Shown: in pieces, positions 18,605 to 28,654 of the stretch
Position numbering within the stretch: position 1 is the stretch's first letter
Layout of the letters: each line of letters begins with the position of its first letter
Assembly (NCBI GenBank): GCA_016722525.1
Contig: JADKJB010000003.1
Span: 1-64,000, forward strand
DNA from: Bacteroidota bacterium
Lineage (GTDB): Bacteria > Bacteroidota > Bacteroidia > AKYH767-A > OLB10
Direction: 5' to 3'
DNA length: 64,000 bases
The notes under the pieces: model-generated
What the model was told of the DNA's origin: nothing
Databases searched by the model: none
What the model saw: the letters and a program-made list of their open reading frames with translations, nothing else
Position numbers and translations under genes: made by a program

Positions 18605-20065
18605 ATGAAAAAAAGTTTAATCGCTGTATTAATGACATTGCTTTTTTATACAACGTCATTTGCTCAACTCAATAACGTTTCGGAAAAGACAAAACGAATT
18701 GAATCGTATTTATCAGAATTAGAAAAAGATGATTTTTACGGAACGGTGCTTGTGGAAATAAACGGAAATAAAGTCATTTCAAAAGGGTATGGATTTAGAA
18801 ATGTGGAACTCAAGGAAAATAACACCCCCAATACCATTTTTGACATTGGTTCACTGACCAAACAATTTACGGCGGCAGCCATTCTAAAATTAGAACTGCA
18901 AGGTAAATTGAGCACCTCCGATTCCCTTTCAAAATACTTTCAAAATGTTCCTGTGGATAAATCCACTATCACCATTCACGATTTATTAAGACACCAATCG
19001 GGATTGCAGAGCAATGTGGGTGGAGACTACGAGCCAATTTCGGAAACAGCTTTTATAGATTCTTTAATGATTTCGCCTTTGCAATTTAAAATTGGCTCAG
19101 ATTTTTCCTATTCAAACATCGGGTACAGTTTATTGGCCCTTATCATTGAAAAAGTATCAGAACAAACCTATGAGCAATACCTGTATGAAAACCTGTGGAA
19201 ACCTTCAGAAATGGAGCAAACAGGTTATAGCAGACCCAACTTTGATAACGACTTAATTGCGGTTGGGTATGATAAAAACAGGGAAATTTGGGGAAAACCA
19301 ATCGAAAAAAAGTGGAATGGGAAAGCACCTTTTCTTCATTTATTAGGAAATGGCGGAATACTTTCAACATCAGAAGATATGTTTAAGTGGCATAAATCCC
19401 TGATGACTGAAAATATTTTCTCGAAAGCAGCAAAAGAAAAATTATATCATCCATCAATCAGAGCAAACGAAAACAGTAGAGCTATTTATGCTTATGGTTG
19501 GGATGTTTTCAGGACAAACAGAAATACTTTCCGGATTTGGCATAATGGAACAAATAATATTTTTTATGCAGATTGTATGCGATTTATTGATGAAAACACA
19601 ACTTTGATTTTAATGTCAAATAAGTCATTTCGTGGTGTTGATCAACTTAATTTGGAAATAACTAAGATACTATTTGAAGAGAATTACCAACCAACTATTC
19701 CTATTCCCTACAATGAAACCAATCAAAAATTTAGTCAAGATATAATTGAAGTTATTTTAACTAAAGGTTTAGAACAAGCTAAAATTACCTATAAAGCTAG
19801 ACCTGCTAAAACTGCTATTTTAGAAGATGTTTTGAATAGAAAAGGTTACGAACAATTATCTGATAACAAATTTGATGAAGCAATCGGAATTTTTACCATG
19901 AATTGTATTGCCTACCCGAGCTCATTTAATGCTTTTGATAGTTTAGGCGAAGCCTATATGAGTAAAGGCGACAAAATTTCAGCCATTAAGAATTATGAAA
20001 CTAGTTTAAAACTGGATCCAACGAACGAAAATGCAGAAGAGATGATTAAAAAACTGAAGCAATAG
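18605..20065 (+). CDS. class C beta-lactamase-like serine hydrolase with C-terminal TPR
   Basis: Exported serine hydrolase of the beta-lactamase/D-Ala-D-Ala peptidase (AmpC/EstB-like) superfamily. I chose the ATG at 18605 because it gives a clean signal peptide (MKKSLIAVLMTLLFYTTSFAQ); an in-frame TTG lies 30 bases earlier. The catalytic motifs are present: SLTK with Ser83 and Lys86, YSN at 169-171, and HNG at 313-315 in place of KTG. Residues about 420-486 form a TPR-like tail (NAFDSLGEAYMSKGDKISAI). Substrate unknown: such proteins include penicillin-binding-like enzymes, esterases and peptidases, and true beta-lactamase activity is not implied. The gene stands alone between larger neighbours. 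Confidence 0.88.
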   Translation: MKKSLIAVLMTLLFYTTSFAQLNNVSEKTKRIESYLSELEKDDFYGTVLVEINGNKVISKGYGFRNVELKENNTPNTIFDIGSLTKQFTAAAILKLELQGKLSTSDSLSKYFQNVPVDKSTITIHDLLRHQSGLQSNVGGDYEPISETAFIDSLMISPLQFKIGSDFSYSNIGYSLLALIIEKVSEQTYEQYLYENLWKPSEMEQTGYSRPNFDNDLIAVGYDKNREIWGKPIEKKWNGKAPFLHLLGNGGILSTSEDMFKWHKSLMTENIFSKAAKEKLYHPSIRANENSRAIYAYGWDVFRTNRNTFRIWHNGTNNIFYADCMRFIDENTTLILMSNKSFRGVDQLNLEITKILFEENYQPTIPIPYNETNQKFSQDIIEVILTKGLEQAKITYKARPAKTAILEDVLNRKGYEQLSDNKFDEAIGIFTMNCIAYPSSFNAFDSLGEAYMSKGDKISAIKNYETSLKLDPTNENAEEMIKKLKQ

Positions 20066-20303
20066 TGACAAATTAACCCGAACTGCCAGCAGCTGTTTGG
20101 TAGCTTGACGCTGAATATACTCCTACGAAACAATGGTGCTATAACAAACAATTGGAATTCAAAGTAAATTGGGCACTAAAACCCGGCACATCGTCAAATA
20201 AAAACCGTTTATGCCATGTTCGGTCGATCTGTAAATTCCGAAGTGTATAGCAAGAAAAGAATTGTAAATAAGTACTCACAAATCCAACTAATAGTGATTA
20301 AAT

Positions 20304-20733
20304 ATGGTTGAAAAAAAATCAAAACCAGCTGAGATAAAAACAAAACAAAATTCAGCAAGTGTTGAAGAATTTATTGGTACAGTTAAAAACGAACAAAAAC
20401 AGCAAGACAGTTTTACGTTACTAGCAATCATGAAGCAGGCAACCGGAGAGGAGCCAAAGATGTGGGAAGCTCTCTTATTGGTTTTGAAGTAAAAGGTATA
20501 AAAGTCCAACCAGCGGTAGAGAAGTTGATTGGTTCCTGGTAGGTTTCTCTCCTCGAAAAGCAAATCTTTCTGTGTACCTGATGATAAACCATAAGGAACA
20601 TGAAGCTGCAATTAATAAGCTGGGAAAGCACAAAACAGCCGGCGGTTGTATCTATATCAATAAACTGGAAGATATTGATTTGAAAGTTCTGAAGGGATTG
20701 ATTGAAGTATCTATAAAGCAAGACAAAAGCTAA
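20304..20733 (+). pseudogene. DUF1801 (YdhG-like) protein, two frameshifts
   Basis: The first 50 residues (MVEKKSKPAEIKTKQNSASV ... MKQATGEEPKMW) are open. The rest of a DUF1801 domain continues in other frames (SGREVDWFLVGFSPRKANLS, YLMINHKEHEAAINKLGKH, KLEDIDLKVLKGLIEVS) to a stop at 20731-20733. Adding one G near 20465 and one near 20487 restores a single protein of about 143 aa. DUF1801 proteins are small cytosolic proteins of unknown function related to the frataxin-like YdhG family. Another DUF1801 gene lies at 37119-37551. Confidence 0.7.
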
Positions 20734-20739
20734 TGAATG

Positions 20740-21005
20740 ATGATGCGCCCTTCCTCAAGACCAATTAAATTAATTGCAGCTGTTTTTCTGCTGACAACTT
20801 TTCTGACCTGGTTTTTCTATGCCCACGAAACTTTACCAAAACCAATACGGGCAGTAACAGCTCTAATTGAAACCCCGTGGCAATTGCTTCCGGACTTTCA
20901 CATTACTTAAAACTAGGGATAGCTGTTTATGAAACACCATGGGCTATTATTCTAACTAATTTAATATTTTCGGTGACGATGGTTTTATTTCTGCAGTTTT
21001 CTTAA
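20740..21005 (+). pseudogene. small membrane protein, one frameshift
   Basis: ATG at 20740 opens 56 codons with one transmembrane helix (LIAAVFLLTTFLTWFFYA) and stops at 20910. The downstream frame carries a second hydrophobic helix (WAIILTNLIFSVTMVLFLQF) ending at 21005. A one-base change near 20880-20890 would join them into a protein of about 88 aa with two helices; the ETPW motif recurs in both halves. I do not recognise the family. It starts 6 bases after the DUF1801 gene, so the two were probably co-transcribed. Confidence 0.45.
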
Positions 21006-21070
21006 AGCGAAATAAAAAAAAGTAACGTAAATTGAAATTCAATATTATTCAAACTTAAACGCATAGCCAA

Positions 21071-21271
21071 ATGGAAAAAGAAAGTTCACCAGTCATTGGT
21101 GTATTTACCTGGTTGGCCATAATAGGCAATTCACTCTTTGTTTTATGGATTTTGTATAATGGCATCAATGAAGGGTTTCAGGGAACTGCGATTGAGAAAT
21201 TTTCTTACATCGCACTCATGGGACTGTTAGCAGTGAACGCGATGCTACTATTACGCCAACGGATAAAATAA
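21071..21271 (+). CDS. small two-helix membrane protein, 66 aa
   Basis: Short protein with two predicted transmembrane segments (VFTWLAIIGNSLFVLWILYN and FSYIALMGLLAVNAMLLL) and a basic end (RQRIK). It has normal coding character, an ATG start and no frame damage. The family is not recognised. It follows the small membrane gene at 20740-21005 on the same strand and may belong to the same unit. Confidence 0.6.
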   Translation: MEKESSPVIGVFTWLAIIGNSLFVLWILYNGINEGFQGTAIEKFSYIALMGLLAVNAMLLLRQRIK

Positions 21272-21451
21272 AAGTGATGACAGCGTATCACAAAATTTTA
21301 GCAGGTGGTGATTTAAGGTCAATAGGGAAAAGCAAATTAGGGAAAGACTGTCAATTGAAGCGTAATTGAAAACATTTATCTGTATAAATATAGACAAATC
21401 TCAACTGGCAACTGGATAGGAGAGAATCAGATGGCAAAAGCTACCAAAGCA

Positions 21452-24249
21452 TTATTCTTGCTTGATCACTTTAATAATTTTGCTGTTATCGTTGCTAAGT
21501 ATTTCAACGAAGTAAATACCAATTGATAAGTTAGATCCAAACTCAAAATCACTTTCAGTTTCGAGATGTTCCATTCTTTCAATTTCTCTTCCTAATGGAT
21601 CGCGGAGAATAAAGATCACCGGAGCATCCAAATCCGAATGGAGCCTTACTGTAAATTGAGCATTAGCAGGGTTGGGGAAAATGGAAACATCAAAAGTATT
21701 TTCCGGACCGGAATAGGAATCTCTGCATGAAACTGCAACGGTCAGTGTACGGTACGAACTATTTCCACAGACGTTGTTTGCTCGTACTTTTACTGAACCC
21801 CCACTTGTTCCATAATTTACAACTATGGAAGTGGAATTTTGTCCTGATACGATTAGGGCTCCTACGGGTACTATCCACTCATAGCCGATGGCGCCGGCTA
21901 CCGCAACTATGGAATAGGGAACTCCTGTTTGATTTGCACAAACGGAAGCAATACCGGATATGGTACCGGGTGTACCGGGTGCACTGCGTACTGTTGTGCT
22001 GCGCGCATTGCTGGTTCCGCATATGTTGCTTGCCGTTACTTGCAAAGATCCTGATGTAAACAGTGCACTGAAGCTAACTGTTACCGAAGTTGTCCCCTGA
22101 CCACTGGTCATAGTAGCATTGGGTGGGGCGATCCAATTGTATCCGGTTGCCGTATTCACTGCAGCAATGGTATATGCAACATTGGTTGTTCCTGCACAAA
22201 TTCCAACTACTGGCCCTGAAATTAATCCCGGAGTGGATGGCTTTGAGGTTACAAATATGCTCCGCAAAGAACTTGTGCCAATACAATTTACAGCACCTAC
22301 TTTAAAATAACCCGAAACAAATGAGGGTTGAAAGTTGACCGTAATAGAATTGGTTCCTTGTCCACTGAGTATACTCACGTTGGAGGGTACTGTCCAGATA
22401 TAACTTGACGTATTGCTAACAGTTTGACAAGTGTAAACAACTCCTGAGTTTCCAGGACACTGTAATAAACTACCCGAAATACTTGCCGGTCGGGCCGGAA
22501 TGGCAGTTGCAATAGTAATTGCTTTGCAAACAACTGAACTATTACCGCAATTATTAGATGCATATACACAAACGTTTCCACTCACTGCTGTATTCGAATA
22601 ATCAATACTAATGGCATTCGTTCCTTGTCCTGAAATTATTGTTGCCCCGGTGGGAGCTGTCCATGTATAAGAAGTGGCACCACTAACTACATCTGTTGAA
22701 TATAAATTACCGGTAGTGTTTTTGCAAACTAGTGCTGGTCCGTTTGTGATTGCAGGAGTGGCTAATCCGGAATTTACACTTACAAGTATTGAATTTGAAA
22801 TTACACTCCCGCAACTGTTCGAAACGGAACAGGTATAATCGCCTGAAGCAATGGCCGAAAAGGATGAAGCTGTAGCTCCTGCAATGTTTAACGTATTATT
22901 TTTCCATTGATACGTTAATCCGGGGCCTGTATTTGCATTAAGCGAAACAGAACCTCCCAAACAAATTGTTGTCGCTCCTCCGGCAGTAATTGTTGCAGCC
23001 GGCAGCGGATTTACGGTAATGTAATTAGTTTTTACCAATGAATCGGAACCCGAACTGTTGGAGACAATTAGTTTAACTGTATAAGTTCCGGCAACCTGAT
23101 AGTTTACTTGTGGATTTTGTGAAGTAGAAGTAGCAGGTGTGCCTCCTGTAAAAATCCATTGCCATGAAGTAGGGGAATTCGTACTTTGGTCGGTGAAAGT
23201 TAGATTGGTATTGCTGCAAACAGTTACATTGTTTGCTGTAAAGTTGGCTACTGGTTTAGGATACAAAAAAGCAGCGGGTAAATAAGGGGTAATATCAAAG
23301 GTTCTGAGTTTCGCAGTTACAGTAGTGCCGTTTGTAAAAAGTTCATTAGTGACAAATGCCCGGGAACTATTAAAAAATTCCACCCCTTCCACTTGTCCAT
23401 ACACGAGTTGAGTTGACAGATCAAATTTTCTTTTGTTTCCATTAAACAACAAATTGTTCTTGTAATCATAAATCAAACACATCGAAACTGGTTGTGTTCC
23501 GGTCTTTAAATACCCGATTAAAGAAATCACTCCAAATTGTTGAACAGATGCACTTGTTACGAGGAAGCCGGTATTATACGTTTCGCGATACTGCGCTACA
23601 TGAGTTCCGGGGGAGTTGGGAAGTACATAATGCTTTGTTTGCTTGTTCACCCAGTTTTTACTGAACAGATGAATGGAATCATTCAAAAAAATCATGGCTT
23701 CGCAATCAAAGTCATTGTTAGTAGGTAATGAGGGAAATGAAGTTTGATCAGAATAGGAAAAATTAATAATAGCCGCGCTTACTGCTGTTGTGGTTGATGT
23801 AAGGTCAGCTTTATTGATTCGATAAATTTTAAATTTTGTCTGTTGCCATTGTTATTTCCAAAATCACCAACAAACAAAAAGTCGTTATTGGATGTCATAT
23901 CTTCCCAATCCACATTGGTAGCATTGGTGATGTCCACCGTTTGATAAACAGTACTTGTGGCTGTATCTACACGATAAATATCATTTGCGTTGCCTGAATC
24001 GTTGAATGTCCATAATTTACCATTAATAAAAGTTAAGCCTGAAGATTCATTTAACAAAGGCGCACTCAGTGAAGTTTTAGTAGTTAAAACGAGATTGGTG
24101 GCATTGTATGAACAGGACCCATCATTGATAGTAGCTGCAGGATTATAATTATTGGATTGTGGATCGGTACAACCGCTAATTTGCGCAAAGGAGCCTGCTA
24201 TATAGCTCAAGTTGAAATAGCATAAAATAAGAAGTAAGACCTTTTTCAT
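21452..24249 (-). CDS. PKD/Ig-like multidomain T9SS cargo protein, one frameshift
   Basis: ATG at 24249 starts a signal peptide (MKKVLLLILCYFNLSYIAGS). A TSP3-like cysteine motif follows (GCTDPQSNNYNPAATINDG), then a propeller-like segment (SGLTFINGKLWTFNDSGNAN), a PKD domain (VANFTANNVTVCSNTNLTF ... SWQWIFTGGTP), an Ig-like unit with SVSLNANTGPGLTYQWKNN, and several repeats around CAGTTNVAYTIAAV and SGQGTTSVTVSF. The C-terminus is a T9SS sorting domain (IFPNPANAQFTVRLHS ... NDNSKIIKVIKQE). The frame breaks once, at TTTT 23827-23830; one extra A on the coding strand reads NLKIYRINKADLTSTTTA and gives about 932 aa. Probably an adhesin-like surface protein. Confidence 0.8.
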
Positions 24250-24456
24250 TTTAGGGTATAATTTCATTTGACGGAATTTACGACAAAAAATGAAAGTGCA
24301 CAAACTCTGTTTTGCTGTAAAACGCCTAATCAATTATATAACAGCTCTTTAAAGCGAAAAAGTCCTTTCAATGCCATTAAAAAAGGGTGTTTAGCCTCAT
24401 GTTTAACGTCAAACCAATGTTTACCGAATTAGTCACATAGTATTTAGATATTTTTC

Positions 24457-25119
24457 TTATCGGTTCACAATAAGTTTTCGTGTTGTCATTCCTTGCTTTG
24501 TCTTAAAGTAAATTAGGTAAACTCCGTTGTTATCAAGTTGCAAGGTCGTTGTCTTTTGTATTGTTTGAACTTCTACTATTTTTTGTCCAATAATGTCAGT
24601 TACAAAGATTTCAGCGTAATCCTCTGAAAGCACAATTGTAAACTGTCCATTTGACGGGTTCGGAAAAATAGTTTCAATTCCTGTTTGTAGTTCGTTTACA
24701 GATGAAACCAGATTTCCATAAAGAAAACTAATCGGTTTACTGCAGGTAAATGTAGAATCATTAGGGTCAGTTATTGTTAAAATACCTGTGAATAAAGTAC
24801 TTTGAGGAACCGCTGAGGCTGCGGGAACAGTAGCTGTAAAGAATACATCTGTATAACCATTGTTAGCATCACCTGGTATACTCAAAAAACTAGTTATAGT
24901 GGGGGTGGTGGTTAAAGTGATGTAAGGATTGGCATCAAGAAGGACCGATAAAAAAGGATAAACGATAAAGTGAGGACTACTGTTATAAGCAGTGAGGTAA
25001 AATCCGAATGCATCTACATAGGCAGTATCAACACTGATGGAATCGCAATTGGTTTGTGAATTTGAATTAACTGAAGAAAGTAACAGAACAGCAATTAAAA
25101 TTGTAATAGTTCTTTTCAT
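24457..25119 (-). CDS. T9SS cargo protein of unknown function, 220 aa
   Basis: Signal peptide (MKRTITILIAVLLLSSVNS), then about 120 residues of beta-rich sequence without a known motif (SVDTAYVDAFGFYLTAYN, STFTCSKPISFLYG). A T9SS sorting domain ends the protein (IFPNPSNGQFTIVLSED ... GMTTRKLIVNR). The gene is intact. It follows the PKD/Ig gene's upstream region on the same strand but is separated by about 200 bases, so it is likely transcribed separately. Confidence 0.82.
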   Translation of the reverse strand: MKRTITILIAVLLLSSVNSNSQTNCDSISVDTAYVDAFGFYLTAYNSSPHFIVYPFLSVLLDANPYITLTTTPTITSFLSIPGDANNGYTDVFFTATVPAASAVPQSTLFTGILTITDPNDSTFTCSKPISFLYGNLVSSVNELQTGIETIFPNPSNGQFTIVLSEDYAEIFVTDIIGQKIVEVQTIQKTTTLQLDNNGVYLIYFKTKQGMTTRKLIVNR

Positions 25120-25314
25120 TTAGTTTTTGGGTATAGCCTCAGCAGTTAGTTATTTATTTGTTATTGTTGTCCTGCTCAACCTGTTCGATTTTCAGCTTCC
25201 CTGTTTTTCTAAATAATTGGTCCGTTTGAAAGGGAGTCATTGCGTGGCCGCTAAATCTCAGCTTCAAAACAGTTTCCGTTTTTCAAACTTCGCTCTCCGT
25301 ATTTCGCACACCGC

Positions 25315-26524
25315 TCAAAACCCTTCCATGAGGGCGACGAAATTGCCTTGACCCTGGAGTTGGCGGATACCGAAATCGGCGGTGCTTCGGTGCCTGCCCA
25401 CGAAGGCGAGGTAGATGCCAAAAGATTTGATTTTGGCTTTACAATCGAACGGTAGACTAATGTGCCCCTGATACTGACCAAGGGTATTGAATTTGACGAT
25501 AACATCACTCAGGCCGGTTATAGTGATACTTCCGATGGATATGTAGCCGTAGGGCACTTTGGGTGTTATGTAAACATAAATATTACCATTGGTATTGATG
25601 TCACTGGTAGAGTCGAGGCGGCAGCTGCCACCTATTGGTACAGACCAGAGGAGCGTTCCGTTGGGACTGAATTTATTTACTTCGCCACCGGTAAAGGAAC
25701 CGTTATTATTTCCGATGGTAACGAGAGATGCGCCATCGGTTAAGATGCAATTAACCGGTGCCGGTTGATGCCAAACGTGATTCAGGTTATTGTCCATTTT
25801 AAAGAGGTAACTCACCTCGGCGAGGCTACCGGAGTCGATCACACTCATTTGACCGTAATAGGCATTGTTTAGTTTTACCACATCAATCCATTTTGCCAAA
25901 GTGTAGCTATTGGGAGCATCCATGATACTGAGTGCGTTAGAATTGGTAAGCACTGACTGACCGTCGAAATTCATTTTTTCGGCTTCACCATTGAGAGCCA
26001 GGTTAATGAATTCGTGGCTGGAAACAGGATTCACCCAGTTGATTCTACTGAAATAAAAGGGGGCAAGTTGAATTACCCCGAATTCATTTCCATTGTAATC
26101 AGTTTTAAAAAATTCGGGATAAGGTCCGGAACCTGAATTGAAATTGAGTCCCCAAACATTCTGGTTGTCCTGATGGCCATATTGAAAATAACTAAAGAAC
26201 ATATTTTCATAAAAGCTTGCCGCACCTGCACCATCGGTAACCCGGTATTTCATAATATAATTGCCATCGCCTATATCGGCCGGCGATGATTCATTAAAAC
26301 TTTTTTCAAAATAGAAACCGGTGGTACTTTCCAATACAAAACTGATATCAGTGCCATTTAAAATAACGGGAGCGGTGTAGGTGTAATCGTAACCCCCGTT
26401 GGATGGTCCAAATGCTTTTACCCAGAGATATTTTGACCCGGAAGGAGCGGCGGGATCGTCCTCTTTTACATCCTGCAAAAGCCAGCATACTGATTAACAA
26501 AGCGGATAAAATTGTTTTATTCAT
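25315..26524 (-). CDS. putative lipoprotein, SBBP-like, one frameshift near the start
   Basis: ATG at 26524 opens a lipoprotein leader (MNKTILSALLISMLAFAGC) whose frame ends within the A-run at 26464-26467. Removing one A joins it to a 387-residue frame beginning EDDPAAPSGSKYLWVKAFGP. The body has propeller-like elements (IVKFNTLGQYQGHISL, NKFSPNGTLLWSVPIGG) resembling SBBP proteins but without clear tandem repeats. There is no T9SS sorting domain; a lipid anchor would replace it. The 3' end is uncertain because three frames stay open between 25251 and 25500. Role unknown. Confidence 0.6.
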
Positions 26525-26872
26525 CGGATTCTTATTTATGAAACAGTTGCCCTTAATGGTTTGGGTTTAAGGTAAAATTGGTTTCTAAAAATAGAAAAAA
26601 ATTCACTTACAGGCTTTTTATTTCGAAAATATTAATTAAATCCTGCATCTTGAGGCTTTGTTTGGCGATACTATTATAGTTTTTAGTTTTTTAGTTTGTT
26701 GAAAGTTGAAAGGGACAAGTTGGAAGGGACAAGTCGAAAGATTGCTGTTTTTGGAGAGAGGAATGCAAGTTAAGAGATGACCGGTAGAATTTCAGTTCAC
26801 TTTAGTTGAAACAGTCTCTCTAACTTCGCTCTTCGCATTTCGCATTTCGCTCTCCGTATTTCGTTCTTCGTT
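26525..26872. other. 348-bp gap with low-complexity repeats
   Basis: No gene seen. Around 26698-26742 there are short repeats of GTTGAAAG and GGGACAAGT. Around 26822-26875 lies a stretch built from TTCGCTCTTCGCATTTCG variants. The core CTTCGCTCTCCGTATTTCGC also occurs at 25289-25308, so related sequence lies on both sides of the lipoprotein gene. Confidence 0.5.
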
Positions 26873-27247
26873 CTATTTGTTTTTTCTATGATGCAAAATT
26901 GTTATTGCACTCACCAAAAGAAAGGGAATTGTGGAGGCTATTATTTTATAGTTTAAACTCATTACGCCAACCACCAGCATAAATGCCAGCAAAATCCCCA
27001 GACTACCAATGCTGATGTATGTCAGCACTTTGTTTGGTTTGTTTTGAAACAGTGTAATAAATAGTAGTATTTGTCCTGCTAAAGGGAGGAGGGTAAAAGG
27101 GTGGATGACAGAAAGCGGATCTGTAACTAATTTAGAAAGAATTTCACCTTCAGCCTGAAAGAGAAACATATGCCGGTTGTCGCCCCATTCCAAATAGCCG
27201 ATGAGGGAGGTGAGTAATAAAATAAAATTCAGTATTTTACTTTTCAA
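26873..27247 (-). CDS. membrane protein of unknown family, 124 aa
   Basis: Four hydrophobic segments are visible (ILNFILLLTSLIGYL, FTLLPLAGQILLFITLF, VLTYISIGSLGILLAFMLVV, IIASTIPFLLVSAITILH), so this is a small integral inner-membrane protein. A conserved-looking EWGDNRHMFLF loop follows the first helix. I do not recognise the family. It is intact, with start and stop well defined, and is separated by 100 bases from the next - strand gene upstream. Confidence 0.6.
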   Translation of the reverse strand: MKSKILNFILLLTSLIGYLEWGDNRHMFLFQAEGEILSKLVTDPLSVIHPFTLLPLAGQILLFITLFQNKPNKVLTYISIGSLGILLAFMLVVGVMSLNYKIIASTIPFLLVSAITILHHRKNK

Positions 27248-27346
27248 TTAAATCGGAATTTTGTTGTTGTTGCTTTACGTTTCAGATTTTTTATTCACAA
27301 ATCAGGGAATAATGAAACTTTTTTAATCCGGGGTTGACTATTTCTA

Positions 27347-27850
27347 TCAAAAATTATATCCAAACGAAATGCCACCCCAGGGTATAAAATCAACTGAATT
27401 ATCATTTACAAAAATAAAGGGTGTAAATCCGATTTTTGTAGTAAATCGTCCATCCGGTTTTTGATGCCTGTAACAGAGTCTGCCTGTTATGAAATCATAA
27501 TTTCCTGAATCAAATTGTTCGGAAGTCCCTTCTTTAACTATTCCATAACCCAATCCGATTTCAATGTGATGCTTATTAAATGATATTAGTTCGTTAACAA
27601 TTGCATGAACTACAAATTCTGTTTCTAAGGGTGGAGGCAATGGTGTAAAACCAAATTGTCCGGTTGTCTTAAATTTCGGGCCATTTAACAAAACTCTTTC
27701 ATAAACAAATGAATATACTGAACCATTACCCAATAATTCAGTATGTACACTGTTTTTATAAACGAATGGTAAATTTGGGGTTTGTGAGGATTGACCATAC
27801 GAATTTGTTGTAAAAAAATTTAAAAAACAAATCAATAGCAGTGTTCTCAT
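27347..27850 (-). CDS. secreted/outer-membrane hypothetical protein, 167 aa
   Basis: Signal peptide (MRTLLLICFLNFFTTNSYGQ) followed by alternating beta-rich sequence with an aromatic C-terminal residue (GGISFGYNF). This pattern is typical of small outer-membrane beta-barrel proteins of Bacteroidota. Motifs such as LLGNGSVYSFVYERVLLN and HHIEIGLGYGI fit barrel strands. There are no T9SS domain and no enzyme motifs. It precedes the membrane protein at 26873 on the same strand. Confidence 0.6.
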   Translation of the reverse strand: MRTLLLICFLNFFTTNSYGQSSQTPNLPFVYKNSVHTELLGNGSVYSFVYERVLLNGPKFKTTGQFGFTPLPPPLETEFVVHAIVNELISFNKHHIEIGLGYGIVKEGTSEQFDSGNYDFITGRLCYRHQKPDGRFTTKIGFTPFIFVNDNSVDFIPWGGISFGYNF

Positions 27851-27886
27851 TGTTTTTGTTTGCTTCGTGCTATAAAAGAGGTACTT

Positions 27887-28363
27887 TTATTTTAGAGCGA
27901 GGGTATCGGTGTTCCATATTCCAAGGGTAGATTTCCATTTTCCGTCGGCACCCCGTTTAAGCAACTCTGTATATTTACCTCTTTCTACAATAACATTTCC
28001 ATCAGGCATCTGTATTTTCATTTGTAAACGTCCAACTTCATAACCCAGGTCACCGTTGCTACCCGTTTCTGTAGTTGCTACTTCAGCATCAAAGGCACCT
28101 GCTGCGATTGCACCTTCCCAATACTTTTGAATATTGGCTCGTCCTTTAACCGGAGCTTCATTGGGTGGAAGTATAGTAGCGTCTTCAGTGTAACAGTTAG
28201 CTGCTGCTACAGCATCTTTTGCATTGAGAGCTTTCACAAAATCTTTGTTCATCTGTGAAAGTTCTTCCGCTGTTGCGGGTTTCAATTTGTCGGGATTAGA
28301 ACAACCCACAATTAATGTAAAGCAAAAAATTACCGTTGAGGTCAGTGAAAATAATTTTAGCAT
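27887..28363 (-). CDS. SnoaL/DUF4440-like (NTF2 fold) lipoprotein, 158 aa
   Basis: Lipoprotein signal (MLKLFSLTSTVIFCFTLIVGC; lipobox IVGC) leads to an NTF2-like domain of the SnoaL/DUF4440 type: NKDFVKALNAKDAVAAANCY, TEDATILPPN, VERGKYTELLKRGADGKWK. These cone-shaped domains bind small hydrophobic ligands or act as isomerases, but many have no enzyme activity; here they would sit on the periplasmic or outer face of a membrane. Ligand unknown. The gene lies 36 bases upstream of the outer-membrane protein gene at 27347-27850, so the two may be co-transcribed. Confidence 0.75.
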   Translation of the reverse strand: MLKLFSLTSTVIFCFTLIVGCSNPDKLKPATAEELSQMNKDFVKALNAKDAVAAANCYTEDATILPPNEAPVKGRANIQKYWEGAIAAGAFDAEVATTETGSNGDLGYEVGRLQMKIQMPDGNVIVERGKYTELLKRGADGKWKSTLGIWNTDTLALK

Positions 28364-28654
28364 AATTTTATTTTATTTAGAGCTTACTCTATTCGGTTTT
28401 CGGCTTACCCGTTATGGTTGTCAGTTTGTTTTTAGTCTGAATTTTGATCAGCATTGCAATACAATCAATAGTTTGGTATAAGAATTTTGTCTCATACCCA
28501 CCTCCCAAATGTAACCAAAAGTTCGGAGGTGCCAAATAAAGCAATTTAATGGGGTTGAAGAACTGTGTGAATTGCTGAAAAATTCTAAACAGGAATATTG
28601 GAAATTAAACTATTCTTTCCTGCTGTGAAAGTGAAGAAACTGCGTCGAAGTCTT

